A program made the translations under genes and the position numbers. From Candidatus Aalborgicola bjergmarkensis (GTDB lineage: Bacteria; Pseudomonadota; Gammaproteobacteria; Burkholderiales; Burkholderiaceae_C), in assembly GCA_016708725.1 (NCBI GenBank), contig JADJFE010000014.1:1-64000 (forward strand): a DNA stretch of 64,000 nt. Reading direction: 5' to 3'. The notes under the pieces were generated by a model. The model was not told the origin of the DNA. It saw nothing but the letters and a program-made list of their open reading frames with translations, and searched no databases. Below, in pieces: positions 7,982 through 21,374 of this stretch (positions are counted from its first letter, which is position 1; each line of letters starts with the position of its first letter).

Positions 7982-8215
7982 TCACCGCGCAAGCCTTGCC
8001 CGAAAGCGATCCATTGCTTCGTGCGCAGGGACTGCAACAGTGACACCAGCTTCCAACAAAGCTTCTCGCCTGTCAGCCTCATGTTCCCAAGCGGCTTCCA
8101 CCTCTGGATCGGAGTCAAGGCTGGCAATCAGTCGCTCAAGAAGGTGCGATCGGTCCGCTGGCGCCAGTTTCAATGCTTCAGCCTCCAAAACTTCAAGATT
8201 GCTGCTCATGGTCAT
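7982..8215 (-). CDS. Orphan addiction-module antitoxin-like protein
   Basis: 77 residues. The N-terminus (EAEALKLAPADRSHLLERLIASLDSDPEVEAAW) matches the 'putative addiction module component' family (unstable antitoxin), whose members normally pair with a downstream RelE/ParE toxin. The start ATG 8215 follows the gltD stop by one base, so it would be transcribed with gltBD. Downstream on this strand (below 7982) I see no RelE/ParE-like reading frame, so the partner seems lost or the protein acts alone. Confidence 0.65.
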   Translation of the reverse strand: MTMSSNLEVLEAEALKLAPADRSHLLERLIASLDSDPEVEAAWEHEADRREALLEAGVTVAVPAHEAMDRFRARLAR

Positions 8216-8216
8216 C

Positions 8217-9683
8217 CTAGCGCGGCAAGTTGCTGCTACCCATCAAAAACATATCAATGGCGCGCGCCGCCTGGCGGCCTTCGCGGATGGCCCAGACGAC
8301 CAGACTCTGGCCACGGCGCATGTCGCCTGCAGCAAACACCTTAGGCGTGTTGGTGGCATAGCCGGTATTGGCGTCCACGCCGGCCTTGGCGTTGCCGCGT
8401 GCGTCTTTTTCCACGCCAAAAGCCTCCAGGATACTGGCGACCGGGTTGACAAAACCCATGGCCAGCAAGACCATATCGGCCTTGATGATCTGCTCGGAGC
8501 CCGGCACTTCGCCCATCTTGCCGTCCTTCCATTCGACCTTGACGGTTTTCAGGCCCGTGACCTTGCCGTTTTCGCCGATGAATTCTTTGGTAGAGACGGC
8601 AAAGGCGCGGGAGCAGCCCTCTTCGTGGCTGGAGCTGGTGCGCAGCTTGATGGGCCAGTAGGGCCAGGTCAGCGGGCGGTTTTCTTCCACCGGCGGCTCG
8701 GGCATGACTTCGAACTGGGTGATGCTGGCCGCGCCGTGGCGGTTGCTGGTGCCCACGCAATCGCTGCCGGTGTCGCCGCCACCGATGACGATGACGTGCT
8801 TGCCATCGGCGCGCAACTGACCAACGAACGAATCACCCGCATTAACCTTGTTTTGCTGCGGCAGAAATTCCATGGCGAAGTGGATGCCATCCAGATCGCG
8901 CCCCGGCACCAGCAAATCGCGCGACTGTTCGGCGCCGCCCGCCAGCAGCACGGCATCAAAGTCCTGCTGCAATTGCGCCGCCGTAATGGTTTCGCGCGAC
9001 CAGTTGGTGACCTTGGAATCCTTGGGCCAGGCACCCACCAGCACACCGGTGCGCACGGTCACGCCTTCTTGCTGCAACTGTTCCATGCGCCGGTCAATAT
9101 GGCTTTTGTCCATCTTGAAGTCGGGAATGCCGTAGCGCAGCAAGCCGCCCACGCGGTCATTTTTCTCGAACAGGGTCACGCTGTGGCCCGCGCGCGCCAA
9201 CTGCTGCGCCGCCGCCATGCCCGCCGGGCCTGAACCCACCACGGCCACGGTCTTGCCGGTCTTGTGCGCTGCGGGTTGCGGCTGCACCCAGCCGTGTTCC
9301 CAGGCGCGGTCAATGATGGCGTGCTCGATGGATTTGATGCCGACTGCGGCGCCGTTGACATTGACCGTGCAGGCCGCTTCGCAGGGTGCCGGGCAGATGC
9401 GCCCGGTGAACTCGGGGAAGTTGTTGGTGCTGTGCAGCGTCTCGCTGGCCGCCTTCCAGTCACTGCGGTACACCAGATCGTTGAAATCCGGAATGATGTT
9501 GTTGATCGGGCAGCCATTGGTGCAAAACGGCGTGCCGCAGTCCATGCAACGTGCGGCCTGCTTGTTGGCTGCGCCATCGTCCAGACCAATGACAAACTCC
9601 TGGTAATTCTTCAGGCGCTCTGCCACCGGTTTGTAGCCTTCTTCCAGGCGTGCATATTCCATGAAGCCAGTAACTTTTCCCAT
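8217..9683 (-). CDS. gltD: Glutamate synthase (NADPH) small subunit
   Basis: 488 residues, the normal length. GltD feeds electrons from NADPH via FAD and 4Fe-4S clusters to the large subunit for glutamate synthesis from glutamine and 2-oxoglutarate. N-terminal cysteine motifs CMDCGTPFC and CPAPCEAAC bind the clusters. VAVVGSGPAGMAAAQ is the FAD dinucleotide fold and VIVIGGGDTGSDCVG the NADPH fold. The start ATG 9683 is preceded by AGGAGAAAAAC. It follows gltB in the same operon, about 20 nt after the expected gltB stop at 9705. Confidence 0.97.
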   Translation of the reverse strand: MGKVTGFMEYARLEEGYKPVAERLKNYQEFVIGLDDGAANKQAARCMDCGTPFCTNGCPINNIIPDFNDLVYRSDWKAASETLHSTNNFPEFTGRICPAPCEAACTVNVNGAAVGIKSIEHAIIDRAWEHGWVQPQPAAHKTGKTVAVVGSGPAGMAAAQQLARAGHSVTLFEKNDRVGGLLRYGIPDFKMDKSHIDRRMEQLQQEGVTVRTGVLVGAWPKDSKVTNWSRETITAAQLQQDFDAVLLAGGAEQSRDLLVPGRDLDGIHFAMEFLPQQNKVNAGDSFVGQLRADGKHVIVIGGGDTGSDCVGTSNRHGAASITQFEVMPEPPVEENRPLTWPYWPIKLRTSSSHEEGCSRAFAVSTKEFIGENGKVTGLKTVKVEWKDGKMGEVPGSEQIIKADMVLLAMGFVNPVASILEAFGVEKDARGNAKAGVDANTGYATNTPKVFAAGDMRRGQSLVVWAIREGRQAARAIDMFLMGSSNLPR

Positions 9684-9704
9684 GTTTTTCTCCTAAATTG
9701 CGCC

Positions 9705-14478
<4,774 letters not shown>

Positions 14479-14735
14479 GGCACTCTCCTGGGGATGTTGC
14501 GGAAAAAATGAAAGGTAAGGGAAGGATACCGCAATGCAATAAAAATGCCAAGAAAAATAATTGGGGTCAGATTCTTATTAAAAGACAAATAGAAAACCAA
14601 AGTGTTTATTGGGGACACAATAGAAACGATAGCCATCCATGCGGATAAGGCAAGCGGGCTTGCGGTGATTTGCGGTAAATTCCTGCGATCATCGGTTTTC
14701 GTTCCCTCGTTCCCTATTCACCCAAGGAGAAAAAA
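14479..14735. promoter_or_regulatory. Divergent promoter region between gltB and a small gene
   Basis: A 257-base gap that must hold the promoters of gltB (minus) and of the 14736 gene (plus). It contains TTGGGGTCAGATTC at about 14560, a motif I associate with sequences mobilised by REP-type Y1 transposases, one of which lies at 30521. It is AT-rich around 14540-14610. I could not single out confident -35/-10 boxes. Confidence 0.4.
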
Positions 14736-14936
14736 GTGGCAGGACAAGTACATGCGCTCATCGACAAACTGGTTCAATCGCGAGCCAAGGGCAACCAGAC
14801 GGTTGCCAATATGGTGCGAACCAAGTTGCTGCTCAAGGGAATCAAAGCCCAGGACTGGACACCGGCATCCCAAGACGATGCGGAAATGCTGACCAGGCTG
14901 CGGACTATAGCCAAAGAAATGGGCGTTGCCCTGTGA
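14736..14936 (+). CDS. Small conserved hypothetical protein
   Basis: 66 residues from a GTG start at 14736, chosen because AAGGAGA lies 6 bases upstream. The sequence (MAGQVHALIDKLVQSRAKGN..., then RTKLLLKGIKAQDW) is helical and basic, with no signal peptide or membrane segment and no domain I recognise. It is the first gene of a three-gene run with the FIST protein (73 nt downstream) and the 2OG-oxygenase-like protein, so a shared role in sensing or redox response is possible. Confidence 0.7.
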   Translation: MAGQVHALIDKLVQSRAKGNQTVANMVRTKLLLKGIKAQDWTPASQDDAEMLTRLRTIAKEMGVAL

Positions 14937-15009
14937 AGCCAGACACCGTAGGGTGCGTCGTGAAACCACCACGCACACCCGAGAATTACCGCAAAGTAAG
15001 GAGATTTTA

Positions 15010-16098
15010 ATGATTACCACCGCTTCATCCCTCAATCCCGACACCACGCAGGCAGTCGCCGAACTGGCAGGAAAACTCACCAGCAACAACCCCGCGCTCG
15101 TCGTGGTGTTCTTCTCTGCACGCCACGCGGCCAGCGAAGTCGCCCGGCTGGTGCAAGCCGCCTGGCCCCAGGCGCACAGCATCGGCTGCTCCAGCTCGGG
15201 AGAAATCACCAATGGCGCCATGACCGATGGTGGCATGGTGGCCATGCTGATCGACACAGCAACCCTGCCCGCCATGCGCATTGCCCTGGTGGATGACATG
15301 GGCAACCCCGAGCGGGTGGACGCTGCGTGCCAGGCGCTGGGCGACATACTCCAGGGCGACTATGACCAGCACATCGGCATCGTGCTGATGGATGGCATGT
15401 CGGGCATGGAAGAAAAGGTCATGGACCGCCTGGGCGATGTGACCGATTTGCGCTTCATTGGCGGCTCGGCGGGCGACGACCTGGCATTCAAAGCCACACA
15501 GGTCTTTGCCGATGGCGTGGCCTACAGCAACGCGGCGGTACTGGCCGTGCTGCAGGTGCCCGCCGGCTACCGCATCATCAAAACCCAGTCCTTTGTTTGT
15601 GCGGGCAAAAAGCTCATCCCGACCAAGGTGGATGCAGCCAAACGCGAAGTGCTGGAGTTCGACGGCAAACCCGCCCTGCAGGCGTATGCGCAAGCCGTGC
15701 AGGCAGCCAACGCCGAAGAGGCAGCAGCCCATTTCATGTCCAATCCGGTCGGGCTGATGGACGGCAATGACCCGTATGTGCGCTCGCCCCAGATGTTTGA
15801 CGGCGATGCGCTCAAGTTCTACTGCGCCGTCAGCCCTGGCGTCGAACTGGAGTTATTGCAATCCACCGACATCATTGCCGACACCGCCCAGGCGCTGGCC
15901 CAGACGAATGCCGACGGCAAGGTGGTTGGCATTCTCAATTTCCACTGCATCCTGCGCACCCTGGAACTCAAGGCCAAGAACCAGACCCAGGCCTACGCCG
16001 ACCTGTTCACGCTGCCCACCGTCGGCTTTTCCACCTATGGCGAAGCGGACATCGGCCACATCAACCAGACCTCCACCATGATTGCCCTGCTGGGATAA
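15010..16098 (+). CDS. FIST-domain sensor protein
   Basis: 362 residues from ATG 15010, preceded by AAGGAG with proper spacing. Early in the chain lie ALVVVFFSARHA and SIGCSSSGEI, followed by IGGSAGDDLAF and later a FIST_C-like half ending GFSTYGEADIGHINQTSTMIALLG. This is the pattern of FIST N and C domains, predicted ligand-sensing modules often linked to signal transduction. There is no attached kinase, cyclase or MCP module, so this is a stand-alone FIST protein that may pass its signal to a partner. Two chemoreceptors are encoded a few kb downstream. Confidence 0.85.
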   Translation: MITTASSLNPDTTQAVAELAGKLTSNNPALVVVFFSARHAASEVARLVQAAWPQAHSIGCSSSGEITNGAMTDGGMVAMLIDTATLPAMRIALVDDMGNPERVDAACQALGDILQGDYDQHIGIVLMDGMSGMEEKVMDRLGDVTDLRFIGGSAGDDLAFKATQVFADGVAYSNAAVLAVLQVPAGYRIIKTQSFVCAGKKLIPTKVDAAKREVLEFDGKPALQAYAQAVQAANAEEAAAHFMSNPVGLMDGNDPYVRSPQMFDGDALKFYCAVSPGVELELLQSTDIIADTAQALAQTNADGKVVGILNFHCILRTLELKAKNQTQAYADLFTLPTVGFSTYGEADIGHINQTSTMIALLG

Positions 16099-16123
16099 GG
16101 CAAAAATAACAGGAAACGACGCC

Positions 16124-18454
16124 ATGACGCTGCGCCCCATCAACGATACGCTGTGCGATCTACTGAAAAACGTGGATCGCCCCGGCAATTTTTACGCCAC
16201 GGGCAAGATGGAAATCTTTCCGCCCAGCCTCGAAGTCGCTGGCGTGGGGCGCATCGCCCTGCCTTTGCTCGCAGCCCAGGCCGAACAGCTGGTGGCGGCG
16301 GCAACGCAGGCGCCTTATGGTCGCGGCCAGGAAACCCTCGTCGATCCCCTGGTGCGGCGCACCTGGCAGATAGACGCCAACCGGATCACGCTCGGCGGCA
16401 AGCACTGGCAAGCCGACCTGGATGGCATTGTCAAGCGCTGTGCGGCGGGCTTGGGGGTCTCCGGCACCGTCAAGGCCGAGCTGTACAAATTGCTCGTTTA
16501 TGGCGAGGGCGACTTTTTCGTCGGGCACCGCGACACCGAAAAAACACCCGGCATGTTCGCCACGCTGGTGCTGGTGCTGCCCTCGCTGTACCAGGGCGGC
16601 GAGCTGCTGGTGACGCACCAGGGGCAACAGGTCACGCTGGATTTGCGCTGCAACGACGATACGAGCGAAGTCGCTTTTGCTGCGTTTTACGCCGACTGCC
16701 TGCATGAGGTGCGGCCCATCACCCAGGGCTCCCGCCTGACGCTGATTTACAACCTGGCCTACACCAACAAAAAACTGCCCCTGCCACAGCCGCCTGACTA
16801 CCAACCAGAGCAAGACCGGGTGGCAGAGCTGCTGCGCGACTGGACGCGCCAGCTTGCATCCAACCATGTAGACGATACAGACAATGCAGACAACGCCACC
16901 AAGGTTCCCGAAAAGCTGATCTACCTGCTGGAACACGCCTACACCGAAGCCGAGCTGGGTTTCGATGCCCTGAAAAACGCCGACAAGGCGCTGGTGGACG
17001 TGCTGCTGGGCGCTGCCAACAAGGCCGATTGCGACATCCATCTGGCGCTGGTGTCGATTGAAGAAAGCGGCTACGCCGAGTACGACCATTACGGCGATTA
17101 TGAAATTGGCGAAGTCTGTGACAGCACGGAATCGGTGGCCACCTGGCGCCGCCCCGACGGGCAGCCATGCGCCCTGCCCAGCCTGCCCTTGCGCAAAGAG
17201 GAATGTTGCCCCCTGGGGGTTCTGGACGACATCGAGTCGGACGACGTCAGCTTCACGGAAGCCACCGGCAATGAAGGTGCATCCTTTGAGCGCAGCTACC
17301 GGCATGCGGCGGTTGTGCTGTGGCCACGCACGCATACGCTGGCCGTATGGAACCAGGCTGGAATTGAAGCCAGCCTGACGCTGCTGCGTGACCTGCACAC
17401 ACGCTGGACACAATCGACACAAACGGATACCGACGCACAAACTGCGCTATGGCAGGATGCGCACAGCCTGGCCGGGTACATCCTGCGCGACTGGTCCTCC
17501 CGGCTCCTGCCCGCCACCTTTTACCACAGCGAAAACAGCCATCTAAAAGTGTTTGTCGATACCATGGCGGCGCTGCGTGACACCGCACAGCTCGAACGCC
17601 TATGGACGCAAGTCGCCGCGCAGGGCCTGCACCAGCGCGCGTCCAGCATCGCCTTGCTGCCATCGCTCCCCCTGTTGCCACTGGCCGATGTGGCGCGCTG
17701 GACCCAGGAGGCCATCACCCATTCCAGCGCCGTCACAACCGACGCCGAAGCCTGCGCCGCCCTGCTGGCAGGCGTGTGCGCAACGGTTGCGGATGGTGCA
17801 CCGCCCCACGACAACCTGGTGGCTGCTGCACACGCCTTGTACGCCATCCTGCCGGGTGACCCGCAGCGCGTGGCGCCCACCAGCCCACAAGCGTACCACT
17901 GGCAAAGGCACGCGCCCGCCACAATCCATCTGGTGGTGGACGCTATGGGCGCATTCAGCGCGATAGACGCCAAACTGGCAAACACCGCCCTGGACTACCT
18001 GCGCGATTGGCCCAAGGTCTACGGCATGGACGAGACCTTGCTACCCGCTGCGCTGCAATTGCACGCCGCGCAACGCAGCCGGGACACCTCCGCCGTGCTG
18101 CAGCTGACGGCCTGGGTGCAGGAGCACTTGCACGCCAGGGTCGCGCTGCCGCTGGAGCCACCCGCCGACTGGCGCCGCGACGACCCCAATACCTGCACCT
18201 GCGCCGACTGCACGCAGCTGCACCGTTTTCTCGACAACCCAGCCGAAGCCCGCTGGGGCTTCAAGGCCGCCGAGCACCGACGCAAGCACGTGGAGCAAAA
18301 CATCAAAACCCACAAACTGGATGTCGATCACGTGACCGACCACAGCTCGCGCCCGTACCAGCTGGTGTGCACCAAGAATCAGAACAGCTATGTGCGCCGC
18401 GTCACGCAGCGTAAAAGCGACCTGGACGCACTGGATCAACTGTCACAAGCGTGA
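16124..18454 (+). CDS. Large 2OG-Fe(II) oxygenase-like protein
   Basis: 776 residues from ATG 16124 (AGGAAACG upstream). Residues about 115-212 form a prolyl-4-hydroxylase-like fold: HRDTEK gives His135 and Asp137, FYADCLHEV gives His194 and QGSRLTLIYNL gives Arg204, the usual iron ligands and 2-oxoglutarate-binding Arg. The remaining roughly 560 residues are a long helical region with no recognised domain, ending in a Cys cluster (CTCADC near residue 690) that may bind zinc. The gene follows the FIST gene by 25 nt. Substrate unknown; a protein hydroxylase role is inferred from the fold. Confidence 0.7.
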   Translation: MTLRPINDTLCDLLKNVDRPGNFYATGKMEIFPPSLEVAGVGRIALPLLAAQAEQLVAAATQAPYGRGQETLVDPLVRRTWQIDANRITLGGKHWQADLDGIVKRCAAGLGVSGTVKAELYKLLVYGEGDFFVGHRDTEKTPGMFATLVLVLPSLYQGGELLVTHQGQQVTLDLRCNDDTSEVAFAAFYADCLHEVRPITQGSRLTLIYNLAYTNKKLPLPQPPDYQPEQDRVAELLRDWTRQLASNHVDDTDNADNATKVPEKLIYLLEHAYTEAELGFDALKNADKALVDVLLGAANKADCDIHLALVSIEESGYAEYDHYGDYEIGEVCDSTESVATWRRPDGQPCALPSLPLRKEECCPLGVLDDIESDDVSFTEATGNEGASFERSYRHAAVVLWPRTHTLAVWNQAGIEASLTLLRDLHTRWTQSTQTDTDAQTALWQDAHSLAGYILRDWSSRLLPATFYHSENSHLKVFVDTMAALRDTAQLERLWTQVAAQGLHQRASSIALLPSLPLLPLADVARWTQEAITHSSAVTTDAEACAALLAGVCATVADGAPPHDNLVAAAHALYAILPGDPQRVAPTSPQAYHWQRHAPATIHLVVDAMGAFSAIDAKLANTALDYLRDWPKVYGMDETLLPAALQLHAAQRSRDTSAVLQLTAWVQEHLHARVALPLEPPADWRRDDPNTCTCADCTQLHRFLDNPAEARWGFKAAEHRRKHVEQNIKTHKLDVDHVTDHSSRPYQLVCTKNQNSYVRRVTQRKSDLDALDQLSQA

Positions 18455-18458
18455 CTAT

Positions 18459-18500
18459 AAATTCAATAGCTATCCCCGCACGATGCATGGGGGATATACG
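18459..18500 (+). repeat. Dispersed palindromic repeat, copy 1 (degenerate)
   Basis: ATTCAATAGCTATCCCCGC followed within 10 bases by GGGGGATAT. It is a weak member of the family found at ten other places in the window (core ATAGCTGC-CCCCGC ... GGGGGCTACAGCC). It begins just after the stop of the oxygenase-like gene. The 336-base gap 18455-18790 holds this copy, copy 2 and a candidate promoter, and no gene. Confidence 0.5.
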
Positions 18501-18630
18501 CATGTATCACATGAAATCACACCAATTTCATATCACCCGCGATATTAAAAACACCCAAGCCGCACTACAAATGCTCCCCGCAAGCCTGTGTGGCACGTTT
18601 TTAGCCTCAATCTGGCCTCAAATCAGGTAT

Positions 18631-18680
18631 CAAATCAGCCTGTAGCCCCCGTGGAACAAGCGGTGGCAGCTACTAAAAAC
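18631..18680 (-). repeat. Dispersed palindromic repeat, copy 2
   Basis: Read on the minus strand: TTTTTAGTAGCTGCCACCGC, then TTGTTCCACGGGGGCTACAG, then GCTGATTTG. It is a full-length copy, inverted relative to copy 1. It lies between the oxygenase-like gene and the chemoreceptor gene. Confidence 0.7.
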
Positions 18681-18736
18681 GCAGTAAAACCAATGCACCA
18701 CATGGGATCGCCCCCGGAATCCCCACGCAAGACACC

Positions 18737-18744
18737 GCCGATAA
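18737..18744 (+). promoter_or_regulatory. Candidate sigma-28 (FliA) -10 element of the chemoreceptor gene
   Basis: GCCGATAA at 18737-18744 is an exact match to the FliA -10 consensus and lies 46 bases before the chemoreceptor start codon, a suitable distance. The -35 side is weak: no TAAA at the expected spacing. Chemoreceptor genes are classical FliA targets. Moderate to low confidence. Confidence 0.4.
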
Positions 18745-18790
18745 TCCCGAGGTGAATGTGAATGTAAACGTATTACAAGGAGCTTGCGCT

Positions 18791-20362
18791 GTGCAGCATT
18801 TGAAGGTTTCTACCCGCCTGTTGTTGATTGTTGTTTCGTCCATCGCAGTCATGCTGGTGCTTGCGGCCATCAACTGGGGCGTGCTGCTGCGGCTAGCAGA
18901 CCTGCAGGACGCAGGCGTGCGCATGACGGCCCAGGCGGGCCAGATCAAGCACGACGCCAACCTCGGCGCCCAGGCCTACCGGGTGGTGGCAGACACCTAC
19001 ATCAACCAGAACTTTGACGAAGCCGCCAGGAAATGGGCCGACATCCACAAGGAAATTGATGCGTCCCTTGCACTGGCGGACCAGTTGTCGAACACTGCCG
19101 AGCGGCGGCAGCTTGCATCGCAGGCAAAAACTGCAATCCAGGAAATCCGCAACCTGTATGCCAACCAGTACCTGCCCTTGTCGAAAAAACAGGTCACACG
19201 CGAAGAGATCGGGGCGGTGGATGATGCCGTGGACAAGCAAATCGACAAGTTGGACGCCGCCTACACCCAACTGGGAGAGCAACTGTTGGCGGATGCCAAG
19301 TCCCTGGACCGGGAATTCGATGCGATTGCCCGCTTGGCGCGGCTGTGGCTGGTGGTGGCCATTGTGGTCGGCGGCGTGGTGATTGTGGTGCTGACACTGG
19401 TTATCGGACGCAGCATCACAAGTCAGTTGGGCATGGAGCCGGGTGAGGCTGCCGTGCTGGCGCACCGTATCGCTGGCGGCGACCTGACCCAAGCCTTCGA
19501 CGCCAGACACCAGGACCCCGCCAGCCTGGCCGGGGCGCTGGGCACCATGTTCAACACGCTCAGGCGCATGGTCAGCCAGGTACGCCAGGGCGCAGACCTG
19601 GTGGCCCACTCCAGCTCGGAGATCGCCCAGGGCAACCATGACCTTTCAGCCCGTACCGAATCACAAGCGTCTTCGCTGGAAGAGACCGCTGCGGCGATGG
19701 AGCAACTCAACGCCACCGTCAGGCAAAACGCCGATTCCGCCCACCAGGCGAACCAGTTGGCGCTGAATGCGTCCAGCGTAGCCGTACAGGGCGGGGAAGT
19801 GGTAGGCCAGGTCGTGCAGACCATGCGCGGCATTCACGATTCGAGCCAACGTATTGCCGACATCATCGGCGTGATTGATGGCATTGCCTTTCAGACCAAT
19901 ATCCTGGCACTCAACGCTGCAGTGGAAGCCGCGCGTGCAGGCGAGCAAGGTCGTGGCTTTGCCGTGGTGGCCAGTGAAGTACGCAGCCTGGCCGGGCGCA
20001 GTGCCGAGGCCGCCAAAGAGATCAAAACCCTGATTTCAGCCAGCGTGGACCAGGTAGCCAGGGGCACCACTCTGGCAGATCAGGCGGGCAGCACCATGGC
20101 CGAGGTGGTAAGCGCCATCCAGCGCGTCACTGACCTGATGGGCACAATCAGTGCCGCATCCGTGGAACAGTCCGACGGCGTATCCCAGGTCGGCGAAGCT
20201 GTCGCCCAGATGGACCAGGTGACCCAGCAAAATGCCGCCCTCGTCGAACAGATGGCCGCTGCGGCCAGCAGCCTCAAGTCCCAGGCGCAGGACCTGGTGC
20301 AAGCTGTTGCCGTGTTCAACACCGGCGCTGGCACAGGTTCTGCTTACTCCCATTCTGTATGA
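18791..20362 (+). CDS. Methyl-accepting chemotaxis protein
   Basis: About 523 residues from GTG 18791, preferred over upstream in-frame codons because ACAAGGAG lies 8-9 bases upstream and the chain then begins with a short basic tip and a membrane helix (LLLIVVSSIAVMLVLAAINW). A periplasmic four-helix-type ligand region of about 150 residues follows, then a second membrane helix (LWLVVAIVVGGVVIVVLTLV), HAMP, and the signalling domain with the conserved hairpin IDGIAFQTNILALNAAVEAA. The C-terminus has no CheR-docking pentapeptide of the NWETF type. It senses a periplasmic ligand and controls CheA. Confidence 0.95.
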   Translation: MQHLKVSTRLLLIVVSSIAVMLVLAAINWGVLLRLADLQDAGVRMTAQAGQIKHDANLGAQAYRVVADTYINQNFDEAARKWADIHKEIDASLALADQLSNTAERRQLASQAKTAIQEIRNLYANQYLPLSKKQVTREEIGAVDDAVDKQIDKLDAAYTQLGEQLLADAKSLDREFDAIARLARLWLVVAIVVGGVVIVVLTLVIGRSITSQLGMEPGEAAVLAHRIAGGDLTQAFDARHQDPASLAGALGTMFNTLRRMVSQVRQGADLVAHSSSEIAQGNHDLSARTESQASSLEETAAAMEQLNATVRQNADSAHQANQLALNASSVAVQGGEVVGQVVQTMRGIHDSSQRIADIIGVIDGIAFQTNILALNAAVEAARAGEQGRGFAVVASEVRSLAGRSAEAAKEIKTLISASVDQVARGTTLADQAGSTMAEVVSAIQRVTDLMGTISAASVEQSDGVSQVGEAVAQMDQVTQQNAALVEQMAAAASSLKSQAQDLVQAVAVFNTGAGTGSAYSHSV

Positions 20363-20396
20363 TCCGTTTCATCCATTCGTCAACCAAGGACTCCCC

Positions 20397-21095
20397 ATGC
20401 AATTTCCGAAAACCCCGAAAACCCTCTGTGCAACACTCTTTGCCGCCTGCACCGCCCTCACCACATTCCCCGGCAGCGTGCTGGCCGTCGAGGGCGTAAG
20501 CCCCACGCTCCTCGTCACCCCGACCACCACCATGCCAAGCGTTGAAACCGCCAGCTTCGACCCCGGCACCAACAAACTGACCCTGCCATTTGTCAAGCTC
20601 AACGGCGATGCACGCTACCAGTCGGTCGTGGTGCAATTGCTGGATATGGGCAAACTGCTCCTCGACGACCCCAGCGTCGGCGACATGATCGAATACACCA
20701 CGACAGGCAATATCCTGCGCCTGCCGCAAGTCACAGTCGGCACAACAACGTATCCCCGCATCAGCCTGACCAACCCGCAATTCGCCCTTCTCAGCGTAGG
20801 TGGTCTGGTGCTTGACGCAGGAACCACTGGGAAATACACACTGGATATCGTGGTCACCGTCATGGGCGCAGCCGCTCCAGCCGCGACCATCACCAATGTG
20901 CCCAAACCCGCCACCCAGGAGGCGTTTTGCAATGCGCCGGAAATGCGGGAAACAATCACCCAGTCGGCACAGGGTCTGACAGGCAGCTGGACCCTGAACT
21001 CCTGCTCCTTCAACGGCACAACCGGCACCATCGCCATGACGCTCGTCACCCCGTTTATGACCTTGCCGTACAGCGCGCAGTACACCTACCGCTGA
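20397..21095 (+). CDS. Exported hypothetical protein
   Basis: 232 residues from ATG 20397 (CAAGGA upstream). The N-terminus (MQFPKTPKTLCATLFAACTA...GSVLAVEG) is a Sec signal peptide with a probable cut after LAV or LA. The mature part is rich in Thr and Val, beta-strand-like, with two Cys near the C-terminal end (AFCNAPEM and NSCSFNG) that may form a disulfide. No recognised domain. It starts 34 nt after the chemoreceptor, so it may share its transcript, but a functional link is unproven. Confidence 0.7.
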   Translation: MQFPKTPKTLCATLFAACTALTTFPGSVLAVEGVSPTLLVTPTTTMPSVETASFDPGTNKLTLPFVKLNGDARYQSVVVQLLDMGKLLLDDPSVGDMIEYTTTGNILRLPQVTVGTTTYPRISLTNPQFALLSVGGLVLDAGTTGKYTLDIVVTVMGAAAPAATITNVPKPATQEAFCNAPEMRETITQSAQGLTGSWTLNSCSFNGTTGTIAMTLVTPFMTLPYSAQYTYR

Positions 21096-21135
21096 TACGG
21101 ATTACAGGCCGAAAAACAGTCCCCTCCAAGATAAG

Positions 21136-21243
21136 AAAGTGGGCATCCAGCAATGACGCTATTTCCATCTTCTTCATCTGCGCCAATAACAATGGGATGT
21201 CATCGACTCGCTCAATATTGACTATGTTCGGTGATGGTTCCAT
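21136..21243 (-). pseudogene. N-terminal remnant of a DDE transposase
   Basis: Minus-strand frame beginning MEPSPNIVNIERVDDIPLLL, then AQMKKMEIASLLDAHF. This is the typical N-terminus of a family of transposases (IS4/IS1634-like) that continue PTHGNWEG...; here the match breaks after about 36 residues and no catalytic domain follows. It is a scar of an insertion sequence in the 279-base gap between the exported protein and the second chemoreceptor. The rest of the gap holds nothing I recognise. Confidence 0.6.
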
Positions 21244-21374
21244 GGCATTCGCTCCCGAATTGAGAAAGTACCACCTTACTCAAATCTTGCGACCATGGAT
21301 AGCAATTAAGCGAACCGTGAGTACCTTGAGACTCCCAATCGGGTTCAAAGTGTTACCTGGTTTTTAACCACTCC

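Noticed and set aside
8040..9233. A 397-codon plus-strand frame opposite gltD
   Set aside because: Antisense shadow of gltD; low-complexity Ala/Gly/His composition and no recognisable motif.
18455..18790. Possible tRNA or riboswitch in the larger gaps (18455-18790, 40212-40653)
   Set aside because: No cloverleaf, T-loop or known riboswitch core is visible; hairpins there come from the dispersed repeat.
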